From JAVKEN01 sp040221415 (GTDB lineage: Bacteria; Pseudomonadota; Alphaproteobacteria; Rickettsiales; JABSSG01): DNA of 41,479 nt. The DNA lies in assembly GCA_040221415.1 (NCBI GenBank), contig JAVKEN010000026.1, positions 1 through 41,479 on the forward strand, read 5' to 3'. The position numbers were made by a program, and so were the translations under genes. Position 1 is the stretch's first letter. Each line of letters starts with the position of its first letter. Below the pieces are notes generated by a model, which was not told where the DNA came from, ran no database searches, and worked only from the letters and a program-made list of their open reading frames with translations. Of this stretch, positions 7,328 through 15,631 are shown piece by piece.

Positions 7328-8830
7328 CTAAACGAGAAATTCTGTTTGTGTTTCTGCAGAAGAATAATTTTGTCCATAAATGACATATGCTTGTCCATCA
7401 ACATAAACATAGGAACTTACTCCATCTCCATTGTACCAAACTCCTGGCGCCCCAAATGCAAAATCATCTATACCATCATTGTTAAAATCACCTATGCCGT
7501 CTACATATATTATCCCAGGGGAGTCTCCTTGTGTTTGATTAGTAATTTTAAAACCATTTCTTCCATCTAGCTCATCTGGATCCATGACTGCAGGAAACCC
7601 TTTTTTATTGCCAAAAATAATATATTGAGTGGTTTGCATAGATTCATATACTGTTGAGTTTATAGCACCTACAAAAAAATCATCAATTCCGTCATTGTTA
7701 ATGTCGCCAATCATTGAAACAGATCTCCCAAATCCAGAAAATATTCCTCCTTGATGAAAGAGACTGAAGCCGTTTTTGCCGTCTAAATGTTCAGGTATAT
7801 AATAAGTACTGTTAAAAGGTTTTTTGGAGCCATAAATTACATAGGCTGATCCATTAAATACATTGCCAAAAATCAAATCATCTATTCCATCTGCGTTAAT
7901 ATCGCCTTTACCAACTTTACCAAAAAAAGCAGGATTTCCTGGAGATTGACCACTCACCTCTATTTTAAACCCATTCTTGCCATCAAGTTGGTCAATATTT
8001 TTGCTTGTTAAATTTTTACTACCATAAAAGACTCCCATTTCTCCATATCCCTGTACAAGTGCATCATCAATTCCATCACCATTCATATCACCTATTCCAG
8101 CCAGAGGGATCTGAGAAATTCTATAACCATTATAGAGCATAAATCTGGCTCCTATTTCTCCCAAATCCATACCGAGATTAATTATTCCATCTTCTGCATA
8201 AGGAAAATTATCTTTACTACCATAAACAATTGTAGCTGAATTATAATCTCCCAGAGCAGAAATATACTCTGATATTAGTATGTCACTGATTCCATCGTCA
8301 TTAATATCCCCAACTCTAGTATTAATTGACCCAGTATTTGTAATACCTTGAATTATTATCCCACCAGTACCATTCAGAAGCTTAAAATCAAAATAGGTAT
8401 CAAAATTTTTATCTTCACTACCGTAAATAACAAATGCTGTAGAAGGTCCCACTCGATTAGTCCTAGTAAGTGAGAAAATTACATCATCTACATTATCTCC
8501 ATTAACATCTTGTAAATTAGATCCATATAGACCAATACCATTACTGTAAGTATAGTTTTGACCGTCTATGATAAAACCATTTGTACCATTGACATCTTCA
8601 AGTTTAAAATGTGGCTTATACCATTTATCTCCTCCAAACAAGATGTAACCCCTACCTCCATTTCTTGGATCTAAAGTGTTTGCTTCAGTTACAAGTAAGT
8701 CACTTACTCCATCATTATTAAAATCACCAGCTGCACTCACAAAACCTAAGCCAGCACGTGACTTAGTGCCATGCATGGCAAAACCATTTTTTCCATCTAA
8801 ATCTTTTAAATCAAATATTTCTGGAAACAT
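7328..8830 (-). CDS. Seven-bladed FG-GAP (integrin-alpha-like) beta-propeller protein
   Basis: A 500-residue protein made almost wholly of seven FG-GAP repeats of ~60-70 residues. Blade headers such as DLDGKNGF, DVNGTNGF, QLDGKNGF, HLDGKNGF and ELDGRNGF recur, each followed by GDxNxDGxxD calcium-binding loops (GDFNNDGVSD, GDINDDGISD, GDMNGDGIDD) and a VIYG/IFG strand. Seven blades is the number in integrin alpha propellers. There is no signal peptide; the propeller begins within ten residues of the start. There is no membrane anchor, and the protein ends shortly after blade seven. The start is supported by an AGAGGT ribosome site. It lies 30 bp after the anchored FG-GAP gene and 12 bp before the broken FG-GAP/lipase gene. 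A role in adhesion or host interaction is inferred. Confidence 0.88.
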   Translation of the reverse strand: MFPEIFDLKDLDGKNGFAMHGTKSRAGLGFVSAAGDFNNDGVSDLLVTEANTLDPRNGGRGYILFGGDKWYKPHFKLEDVNGTNGFIIDGQNYTYSNGIGLYGSNLQDVNGDNVDDVIFSLTRTNRVGPSTAFVIYGSEDKNFDTYFDFKLLNGTGGIIIQGITNTGSINTRVGDINDDGISDILISEYISALGDYNSATIVYGSKDNFPYAEDGIINLGMDLGEIGARFMLYNGYRISQIPLAGIGDMNGDGIDDALVQGYGEMGVFYGSKNLTSKNIDQLDGKNGFKIEVSGQSPGNPAFFGKVGKGDINADGIDDLIFGNVFNGSAYVIYGSKKPFNSTYYIPEHLDGKNGFSLFHQGGIFSGFGRSVSMIGDINNDGIDDFFVGAINSTVYESMQTTQYIIFGNKKGFPAVMDPDELDGRNGFKITNQTQGDSPGIIYVDGIGDFNNDGIDDFAFGAPGVWYNGDGVSSYVYVDGQAYVIYGQNYSSAETQTEFLV

Positions 8831-8860
8831 ATTAGACCTCTTAGTTAAGTTAAATTATTT

Positions 8861-10792
8861 CTATGTACTTTCACCCACAAGTGGATTAACAGTTGTTTCA
8901 ACATCACCAGATACTGTAACCTCTCCTCCTTTATCCAATGAACCTAACTCTACTTCTCTACCACTTTCTGTTAAATGCTTCATAGCAAGCTTACTACTAC
9001 TTAAATGACAATTGTAATAAACAAATAAACCACTAAGCCCAAGAACTAGCATCACTCCTATCGTGCTACCAACAGAAGCTCCTATTGCTATACCCAGATC
9101 AACACTATTGCCTGATCCAGTATTTGATGGACTAACTACTGCACTTTCTGATGGAGTTTCAGTTGGTGTAGGTGTAGGAGAGGAAGAAGCAGTAGGAGAT
9201 GCTGTTGGTGTAATAGATGGAGTTTCAGAAGGAGTAGAAGTCGGCGTAATACTTGGTGTAGGAGTGCCAGTTGGTGTAGGAGTTGCCGACGGTGTTGAGC
9301 TTGGAGTAATATCTCTTTCTCCAAATATCACATAAGCAAAAGGTTCATTATCGTAATTTACAATCACAACAGCCATATCTGGGATCCCACCATTATTAAT
9401 ATCACCCACATTTGCCACTTCTTGGCTTCCAGTAGGGTAAGGATCTGTGGCAAGGTTTAATAATTTTATACCTTCACCTCTTTCAAACTCAATAATTTCT
9501 GAAGGATATGAATTATCTTTATTGCCAAAAACAACGTATGCCGTAGGTTTCCCCTCGTTAGGATCTTCTGCTCCAAACATAATATCATCTATTCCATCAC
9601 TATTAAAATCACCTGCTCCCACCGTCGAACCTGTACTACTTTCTTTAGTGCCTAATATTCTATAGCCATCATATCCACTCTCTAAACTTATGACTGGTGG
9701 AAAATTCTTGTTTCCATAAACAACGTATACTGCACCAGGACAATTGCTTGGTGTCGTACATACTGGTTTACTATCAGAATTAAAAACACCAATTACAATA
9801 TCGTACAATTCGTGATTAACTACATTTCTTTTTGTAGACAAACTGTATCCAGCGCGAGGAGGCGCTAAATTTGATCCGCTGGGTCCTGTTATAGTAAAAC
9901 CATTAGTTCCATTTAAATCTGATAATCTGAATGTCTCTGGAAAAGAACTATTTCCAAATACAACATATACTTCTCCAGAGTTTTGATAATAAGGTGCGCT
10001 TAAAACAATATCGTTGATACCATCTCCATTTATATCGCCACTAGCTATTTCTTCACCAGCACCAATACCTATTTGTCTATCCAAAATTACAAAACCATTA
10101 CTGCCATTTAAACTATCCGCAGAAAATGGGGAAGAAAAACCATTTATGTTGCCATATATGACACAACTCATGCTTGCCCTATCGACATCGACCCTGGCAC
10201 ATGGCGAACCTGAACACGGAGCCCCAATAACTATATCACCTATGCCATCGTTATTGATATCTCCTAAACTTATTGCAGCATAGTTGTTACCATTAGTATA
10301 TGGACATCTATTTTTAGTGTGTATCACAAATCCCGTGGTTCCATTAAGATAATCCGCATCAAAAATAGCTGGAAACTCTGCTCTACTTCCATATATAACG
10401 TAACTTTGTCCTTCTGTTTCATCATTAGACACTTGGTTGCTGGTAACCAGCACTTCCGATATCCCATCTCCATTTATATCTTCAGAAATACTAACAGTGT
10501 TACCCACAAATTCATCTTCTTTCCCTTCAAAAACGAAGCCATTTAATCCATTTAAAGAGTTAATACCAAAGTCCTTACTGAACAATGGGTTTCCAAAAAC
10601 AACAAAGGCCGCCCCCACATAAGAACCTTTACTGTTTTTATACGAAGGAAAACCAAAAACCATATCATCTATTCCATCTCCATTTATATCTCCTGCCACT
10701 TTACTAATTCTCGAAGGCGCTCCCTCAGTATTATAAGTTAATGCAAAACCATTAGTTCCATTGAGCTCATCTAAATCTAATATTGGTATCAT
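8861..10792 (-). CDS. Seven-bladed FG-GAP propeller with Thr/Ser/Pro stalk, membrane helix and cytoplasmic tail
   Basis: A 643-residue protein. Residues ~1-500 form seven FG-GAP blades with calcium-loop motifs (GDINGDGIDD, EDINGDGISE, GDINNDGIGD, GDFNSDGIDD). Then come ~65 residues of Thr/Ser/Pro repeats (TPTPTGTPTPSITPTSTP), one membrane helix (IGASVGSTIGVMLVLGLSG) and a ~48-residue tail ending VETTVNPLVGEST. The plan copies a eukaryotic integrin alpha chain: propeller, stalk, membrane, short tail. No signal peptide is visible, because the propeller starts at residue ~4. Membrane insertion would therefore be by the C-terminal helix, or the protein is exported by another route. The stalk DNA is a degenerate short-period repeat (9110-9310) that could vary in length. 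Confidence 0.88.
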   Translation of the reverse strand: MIPILDLDELNGTNGFALTYNTEGAPSRISKVAGDINGDGIDDMVFGFPSYKNSKGSYVGAAFVVFGNPLFSKDFGINSLNGLNGFVFEGKEDEFVGNTVSISEDINGDGISEVLVTSNQVSNDETEGQSYVIYGSRAEFPAIFDADYLNGTTGFVIHTKNRCPYTNGNNYAAISLGDINNDGIGDIVIGAPCSGSPCARVDVDRASMSCVIYGNINGFSSPFSADSLNGSNGFVILDRQIGIGAGEEIASGDINGDGINDIVLSAPYYQNSGEVYVVFGNSSFPETFRLSDLNGTNGFTITGPSGSNLAPPRAGYSLSTKRNVVNHELYDIVIGVFNSDSKPVCTTPSNCPGAVYVVYGNKNFPPVISLESGYDGYRILGTKESSTGSTVGAGDFNSDGIDDIMFGAEDPNEGKPTAYVVFGNKDNSYPSEIIEFERGEGIKLLNLATDPYPTGSQEVANVGDINNGGIPDMAVVIVNYDNEPFAYVIFGERDITPSSTPSATPTPTGTPTPSITPTSTPSETPSITPTASPTASSSPTPTPTETPSESAVVSPSNTGSGNSVDLGIAIGASVGSTIGVMLVLGLSGLFVYYNCHLSSSKLAMKHLTESGREVELGSLDKGGEVTVSGDVETTVNPLVGEST

Positions 10793-10825
10793 ATATTCTC
10801 TTTTTTAAATTCAAATTACCGACAT

Positions 10826-11300
10826 TTAGGTCATATCATCTGGAATTGGATTTATAACTGTTGTAGTTCCTGTCATTTCTTGTCCAGAAAATTTTAAGCT
10901 TCCACTATCAGTATCTCCTAAACCAAACTTATTGTTTTCTCCAAGCATAGCAACTTATGCCAATCCCGACCGCAACTATTGCACTAACAGCAATTCCTAT
11001 TGTTATTCCAAGGCTTTTATCACCTTCATTGTTACCTCCGGAAGATGGATAGGAACTTGGAGATGGGGATGCACTATCTTGTCCAAAAACGACATAGCTT
11101 TGTCCTGCCCCATCTAAAGGATATACAGATCCAAAAACTATGTCGTCTATACCATCGCCATTTATATCTACTGCAGCTTTCAAGGACGAAAGACCTAAAG
11201 AGTTTTTTAACCCTCTCATTAAAAAACCATTGCTACCATCTAAATCTTTTAGATAAAAATACTTCCTCATAAGAAACCCCACGTAATTTATTTTTTTCAT
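10826..11300 (-). pseudogene. Short FG-GAP protein: single blade, stalk, membrane helix, frameshifted tail
   Basis: The open frame (10929-11300) gives one FG-GAP blade (LKDLDGSNGFLMRG, AVDINGDGIDDIVFG), a short Ser/Pro stalk, a membrane helix (LGITIGIAVSAIVAVGIGIS) and a stop after CYAWRKQ. In the neighbouring frame the sequence stays open from the helix end to TAA at 10826-10828 and encodes a tail with GLGDTDSG and TGTTTVINPIPDDMT. This is clearly related to the tail of the next gene (TTVNPLV). A one-base shift therefore removed the conserved tail, unless it is a sequencing error. The likely start is ATG 11267 (MRKYFYLKDLDG), matching its paralogues, rather than ATG 11300. It heads the FG-GAP operon, 33 bp before the next gene. 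Confidence 0.7.
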
Positions 11301-11610
11301 TATTTAAAATGAAAAAAAAGGACTATATTAAGAGCCCCTTTGCTGCTTCTAACACAAACTCCTAGATTTCAATTTTTTATTTTGAATTTTAAACAAGACA
11401 GAAAAGTAAGGCGTGTTAACTATGATTCTAACTTTCTTTCTTAAATGCTCTCTCATAAACTTACTCCTAGATACTCGCTTCTAGAAGACTCATACTTGTC
11501 TACTACTAATACTACCTTGAATTTTATTTTCAACTACTAATTAACATATTTTAATTAATAGCTCTTGTAAGTTGAACTTTCATCACTATATAAACTATTG
11601 ACACCCCCTA

Positions 11611-11668
11611 GAGCGCATAAGTATTTATAAACTACCATGCTTCACACAGACGGCTTTCTTGTGCGCTC
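11611..11668 (+). ncRNA. Candidate structured RNA element: 11-bp stem with 36-nt loop
   Basis: GAGCGCATAAG (11611-11621) pairs with CTTGTGCGCTC (11658-11668) over 11 bp with only one U-G wobble, around a 36-nt loop. It is followed by a U-rich run (TTTATCTTTATT). The stem is unusually GC-rich for this region. It could be a structured leader of the gene at 11810, a small RNA or an intrinsic terminator. The plus-strand reading is chosen from the U-rich side. Confidence 0.4.
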
Positions 11669-11693
11669 TTTATCTTTATTGGCATTATCTTAT

Positions 11694-11705
11694 AAACGGC
11701 CGTTT
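11694..11705. promoter_or_regulatory. 12-bp perfect palindrome, possible operator
   Basis: AAACGGCCGTTT is a perfect 12-bp palindrome with a GGCC core in an AT-rich stretch, about 105 bp before the cysteine-rich gene. It may be a repressor or activator site; no regulator is assigned. Confidence 0.3.
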
Positions 11706-11809
11706 TGAAGACTGTGAAAGTATTAAATATTTGAGAAGATAAAATTACTTATTGAAATAATTTCTCAGAGGAGTATTACTTTTATTAAGAATCAAACAAT
11801 GAGGTATCT

Positions 11810-12151
11810 ATGCAAAATTATTTAAAAGGTGCTGCTGTCAAAGATTGTCAAGATGTTTATGACAGCAATAATCCAAGTGATCCTATACCAAAAGTAGATG
11901 TCGGTGTTACGTGCACTAGCGCTGGGGTAAAAGGTAAATACTGGCTGTTTTGGAATTTAGGACCAGCAAGTTTGGGAGGTGATCCAGTTGAGGTAACTTG
12001 CGGAAGAGATAACAAGTCACAGAATGTGACTACTCCTCATAGTGGACATTGCAAAGAAGATCAATCTGTTCAAATGGTTTGTTTAGCAGGAAATACTGGC
12101 TATTGCGGTGGTATGTTTAGTGCAGAAAGCAATGATGACAACGCTTATTAG
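11810..12151 (+). CDS. Small six-cysteine protein of unknown function
   Basis: A 113-residue protein I do not recognise. It has six Cys (13, 35, 64, 81, 91, 99), many Gly, Asn, Ser and Asp residues and almost no charged helices. This suggests a small disulfide-stabilised beta fold, as in secreted toxins, lectins or effectors. Aromatic residues cluster at KGKYWLFWNLGPA. No signal peptide is visible; the N-terminus is MQNYLKGAAVKDC. A ribosome site AATGAGG sits 6 bases before the ATG. The gene stands alone, 509 bp from the divergent FG-GAP operon and downstream of a structured region. The even Cys count is the only functional hint. Confidence 0.7.
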   Translation: MQNYLKGAAVKDCQDVYDSNNPSDPIPKVDVGVTCTSAGVKGKYWLFWNLGPASLGGDPVEVTCGRDNKSQNVTTPHSGHCKEDQSVQMVCLAGNTGYCGGMFSAESNDDNAY

Positions 12152-12389
12152 CAACAGTTAAATTGAGCCTTCATTTATCCCATGGTGTGGTTTGTGTGCA
12201 ATTATCTCACTATTTAAGTTGTTTCTGCTCTTTAGAACTTGAATGATTGATTAATAAAAACCCTTTAGCCAATTATTGTTCTGGACAAAACTATGTGATA
12301 GTTAGGCTTAATGACAATAACTTCAAGGAAAAATTAAAATAATTAGAATACTGCCCCTTCTTGATATGAAATAAATATTTTTAGCATTG

Positions 12390-13070
12390 TTAAGAAAATG
12401 TATCCCAATGCATTGTCAGCAATACATACATCCCGAAACAAAATAGAATACTTGCAGACGTATAACGTATGCTGTTCTTTAATTTTACAGATATTTTATG
12501 TTTTACTCTTACAATTATAAAACCTAAAACCATCCACCATGTCATTGAGCCTAAAAATACACCTACTACAAAGGCTAAAGATTCAGAAAGTGATGCTGTA
12601 TCATTACTAATACCGGCAAATATTCCGATAAAGCTCAAAATCGTCATGGGGTTAGCTAAAGTTAAAATAAAAACCGTAGTAACTATTTTCCAAAATCTAT
12701 TAGCAATTTTGATGCTTGTTTTGCTGGAATCGTCAGAGTTATTTTTAATTTCCTTATAAGATAGATAAAGCAAAAACATCCCTCCAAAAAATTTTATATG
12801 TTGCGTCTTACTAAGCAAAAAAACTGAAATAGATGAGAAGCTAGCTCCGGCAATGAATGCATAAATACTATCAGCGAGTGCAGCACCAACACCTACTGCA
12901 AGCGCTCCTATTATTCCTACTTCAAGAGTCTTACGAATGCATAATATTCCTATTGGCCCAACCGGCGCAGCAATAGCAATGCCTATAATCCAGGATTTTA
13001 TAAGGATAAATAAAGTTGACACAATAGATTTTCTTTTTATAATATAGAATTCCAATATAATATGAAGCAA
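12390..13070 (-). CDS. LysE/RhtB-family amino-acid exporter
   Basis: An inner-membrane exporter of up to 226 residues. The family signature GIAIAAPVGPIGILCIRKTL lies in the first membrane segment, followed by five more hydrophobic segments (LAVGVGAALADSIYAFIAGA, IVTTVFILTLANPMTILSFIGIF and others). Family proteins export amino acids such as lysine, arginine, threonine or homoserine. The longest reading starts at ATG 13070, inside the divergent Lrp gene and unusually far (33 residues) before the signature. GTG 13022 would give a normal N-terminus and leave room for a promoter. The divergent Lrp-type regulator is its probable controller, as in other Lrp-exporter pairs. Confidence 0.88.
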   Translation of the reverse strand: MLHIILEFYIIKRKSIVSTLFILIKSWIIGIAIAAPVGPIGILCIRKTLEVGIIGALAVGVGAALADSIYAFIAGASFSSISVFLLSKTQHIKFFGGMFLLYLSYKEIKNNSDDSSKTSIKIANRFWKIVTTVFILTLANPMTILSFIGIFAGISNDTASLSESLAFVVGVFLGSMTWWMVLGFIIVRVKHKISVKLKNSIRYTSASILFCFGMYVLLTMHWDTFS

Positions 13071-13544
13071 TATTGCAATATGTCAATACAAAAACCAGAA
13101 CTGGATGACGCAGACCGTAAAATTGTCAACATTTTGAAGGAGAATGCGGACATCACAAGTAACGCACTCGGTGAAATAGTGAATTTGTCTGCATCCGCGA
13201 CAAATGAACGCATCAGAAAACTAAAAAGCGAAGGTATAATTAAAAAAATTATAGCTCAAATAGATGCTTCAGCTCTTGGTATGCAGCTCGGCGCATTTAT
13301 TTTTGTTTTAGTTTGCGGTAAAAAGAGAAACGAAAATTTTCTTGAAAATACAGTAAGCCACCAGAATATCCTTGAATGTCATCACGTTACAGGCGACTAT
13401 TCCTATTTATTGAAAGTTCGTCTCAAAAATACAAAAGCTCTAGAAAACTTCATGACCGATTTTATCAAAGCTCAGCCCGGAGTAATTCGCACCACCACAC
13501 AAATCATCATGCATTCAACCAAAGATAGTGGCACGGCAATATGA
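13062..13544 (+). CDS. Lrp/AsnC-family transcriptional regulator
   Basis: A 160-residue leucine-responsive-type regulator: N-terminal HTH (LDDADRKIVNILKENADI, then LSASATNERIRKLKSEGIIKK) and C-terminal RAM ligand-binding domain (IFVLVCGKKR, CHHVTGDYSYLLKVRLKNT, FIKAQPGVIRTTTQII). The pattern is full length with no gaps. ATG 13080 (MSIQKPELDDADRK) is a likely alternative start. The palindrome GCAATATTGC (13067-13076) lies between the two starts and could be its own binding site if 13080 is used. It is divergent from the LysE exporter and likely switches that gene in response to an amino acid. Confidence 0.92.
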   Translation: MKQYCNMSIQKPELDDADRKIVNILKENADITSNALGEIVNLSASATNERIRKLKSEGIIKKIIAQIDASALGMQLGAFIFVLVCGKKRNENFLENTVSHQNILECHHVTGDYSYLLKVRLKNTKALENFMTDFIKAQPGVIRTTTQIIMHSTKDSGTAI

Positions 13545-13900
13545 AGAGGCTGCAAATCTTCCAAGGGGTAACTACACTTTACTATTTGTCTAGTGAGTAC
13601 TACCCTCCATTTGACTACTTACTTCTCTAACTGCAGCACTCATGTGTACTGCGTAAATACCGATTTTTGTAGATAGAAAACTATTCTTTTGTTACATTGA
13701 ATATCATAATAGTTAATGAAATATAAAAGAACAAAATACTTTAATACCGTAGCTATATTAGAAAAATAACCAACACGATGAAATTGACTTTTTAGATCCC
13801 ATCCCACTACAAGACTAGATGCTTGTGCTCATTCGCACTAACCCACTGGTCTGTGCTTTTGAAATCTTCATAGAATAGAGCTGTCATAGATACCTCTCAT
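13545..13900. other. 356-bp intergenic region between convergent genes, nothing recognised
   Basis: It lies between the Lrp gene and the end of the hybrid kinase gene. Only small hairpins (for example GTGC/GCAC near 13825) and no credible ORF are seen. Confidence 0.5.
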
Positions 13901-15631
13901 TTATTTGGTGAATGCATTATTCAACGCAATTAATAGTTCTGATCTATTATATGGTTTCTTTATAAAACTTTCTGCACCCATACTTATCGCTTTCGAATGT
14001 TCGTTTTTGTCATGACTAGCACTATGTATAATTACTGGTATATTTTTGGTGGTCGCTTCAGACTTTAATATTTTTAACACATTGATTCCGTACATATCTG
14101 GCATCATCAAATCAAGAAGTATTACATCAATTTCTTCTTTATTTTTTTTATCTTTTAAGTAATCTAACCCCTCTACACCACCAAAAACACTCACAATTTC
14201 ATATCCCTCAGCTTTTAATAAAAGACTAAGTATGCTGTGACAAGTGTTGTCATCATCTATCACCAGCACTTTACCTTTCGCTTTTTTATTTATATTTAAT
14301 TGTGGATTATTATTTGATTTAGGGAGTAAAAAATGAAATGAACTACCACCCCCATGATTGTTAACTGCCCATATTCTGCCTTTGTGTGACTCAATAATTT
14401 CTTTGCAAATTGCCAGGCCTAAACCAGTACCTCCTGCCTTATTTTTTGTTCTACTACTTTGAACAAATGATGAGAAAATACTCTCTAGTTCATCATCAGG
14501 AACACCTAGTCCTTCATCTCTGAAAATAACTTCAAGATTCTCTCCCTGCTTCTGGAGGAAAATTTTAACTTTACCAGTCGGAGTGAATTTTATTGCGTTT
14601 CCTAATAAATTACGAAGTACTTGCACAATCCTTTCAGAATCCATCTCAAGATTACTGTCCAGGCCAGGCTGAATGTATGTTTCAAGTTTTACTCTACTTT
14701 CTTTGTTTAGGTATAATTCTTTACATTCACACACCATTTCATGAACAAGGCTTTCTAGATTACCTTGTCCAAAACTGATACTCATTTTACCAGACTCAAA
14801 TTTAGATAAATCTAGAATATCATTCATTAACAGTAGTAATCTTTTGCCTGACTGTGAAATAAGTTTCACATTCTCAAACCTTTCCTTGGATGAATATTTT
14901 TTCCAATTCTCAACAAGTAGTTCTGATATATTAACGACCCCACTTATGGGTGTTTTTACTTCATGACTAATATTATTAAGAAACTCAGTTTTAATAGATA
15001 ATGCTTTTTTTAAATCAACAGATTGTTCTAACAATTTATTATTAAACTCTTTTTCACCTTCTAATAATTTTTCTTTATATAATTGTTTTCTTTTATAAGA
15101 GAATAATACTAAGTATATTATGGGAGCACTATAACTCCCAAATACCCCTAGTAATGATAATGGTAATATCTGAGAACTATTGAATAAAATGAATATTACG
15201 TAAGAAAGAGTAGTCCCAATAATAGTTAATACAATATATCCCAGCCAATCAACAAAGAATGTCAGGGTTACCATTCCTACCAAACCATTTATCCGCCAAA
15301 TATTAGACTCCGGATTGTGAAACAACATGTAGAAGAAAAAGAATGGCAAGGAGAAAATAAGAGTTATATACCAATATATAGCCATGTATTCTTGCAGAAA
15401 TCTCATTGTGGACCTCTTGAAAATTAATCCTACACCTAAAATAGCAACTATAATTCGCATTGATAGATTTTCATACCCTTGGGGATCTGCAACTAATAAA
15501 TTGAAATAATAAAAACCCAGATAACCTATCACTAATAACCAGCCAAAAGGTCTAAAAAAAACCTCACTCTCCATAGTGGTTTTAATCATGTATTCCCAGA
15601 TATTAGTCGTGTTTCTCGATAAACTTTTCAT
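13901..15631 (-). CDS. CqsS/LqsS-like six-helix hybrid sensor histidine kinase with receiver domain
   Basis: A 576-residue hybrid kinase. Residues ~30-180 hold about six membrane helices, including FFRPFGWLLVIGYLGFYYF and GYENLSMRIIVAILGV, reminiscent of the CqsS/LqsS-type input domain that binds alpha-hydroxyketone signals in Vibrio and Legionella. A dimerisation helix follows with ISHEVKTP (phospho-His223), then an ATPase with N345, DEGLG (372-376) and GTGLGL (401-406). A receiver follows with VLVIDDD, phospho-Asp507 in ILLDLMMPD and Lys560. All catalytic residues are intact. Its first 29 bases overlap the preceding SAH-hydrolase-like gene, so the two are translated together. Later starts (Met15, Met20) would shorten but not remove the overlap. 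Confidence 0.92.
   Translation of the reverse strand: MKSLSRNTTNIWEYMIKTTMESEVFFRPFGWLLVIGYLGFYYFNLLVADPQGYENLSMRIIVAILGVGLIFKRSTMRFLQEYMAIYWYITLIFSLPFFFFYMLFHNPESNIWRINGLVGMVTLTFFVDWLGYIVLTIIGTTLSYVIFILFNSSQILPLSLLGVFGSYSAPIIYLVLFSYKRKQLYKEKLLEGEKEFNNKLLEQSVDLKKALSIKTEFLNNISHEVKTPISGVVNISELLVENWKKYSSKERFENVKLISQSGKRLLLLMNDILDLSKFESGKMSISFGQGNLESLVHEMVCECKELYLNKESRVKLETYIQPGLDSNLEMDSERIVQVLRNLLGNAIKFTPTGKVKIFLQKQGENLEVIFRDEGLGVPDDELESIFSSFVQSSRTKNKAGGTGLGLAICKEIIESHKGRIWAVNNHGGGSSFHFLLPKSNNNPQLNINKKAKGKVLVIDDDNTCHSILSLLLKAEGYEIVSVFGGVEGLDYLKDKKNKEEIDVILLDLMMPDMYGINVLKILKSEATTKNIPVIIHSASHDKNEHSKAISMGAESFIKKPYNRSELLIALNNAFTK

Larger units (their letters stand above)
11301..11809. other. 509-bp intergenic region with a long-stem hairpin and a GC-rich palindrome
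   Basis: No credible gene is seen. The first 250 bp are unstructured AT-rich sequence between the divergent FG-GAP operon and the cysteine-rich gene. Two elements stand out and are listed separately: a hairpin at 11611-11668 and a palindrome at 11694-11705. The ribosome site of the following gene (AATGAGG) is at the right edge. Confidence 0.5.

Noticed and set aside
9110..9310. Possible CRISPR-like direct repeats
   Set aside because: The repeats are short, degenerate, without spacers and in frame within a protein stalk.
9063..9335. Long open frames on both strands through the stalk-coding repeat
   Set aside because: They are frame shadows of the Thr/Ser/Pro stalk of the FG-GAP gene at 8861-10792; their Leu/His/Gln- or Gly/Val-only composition is an artefact of the repeat.
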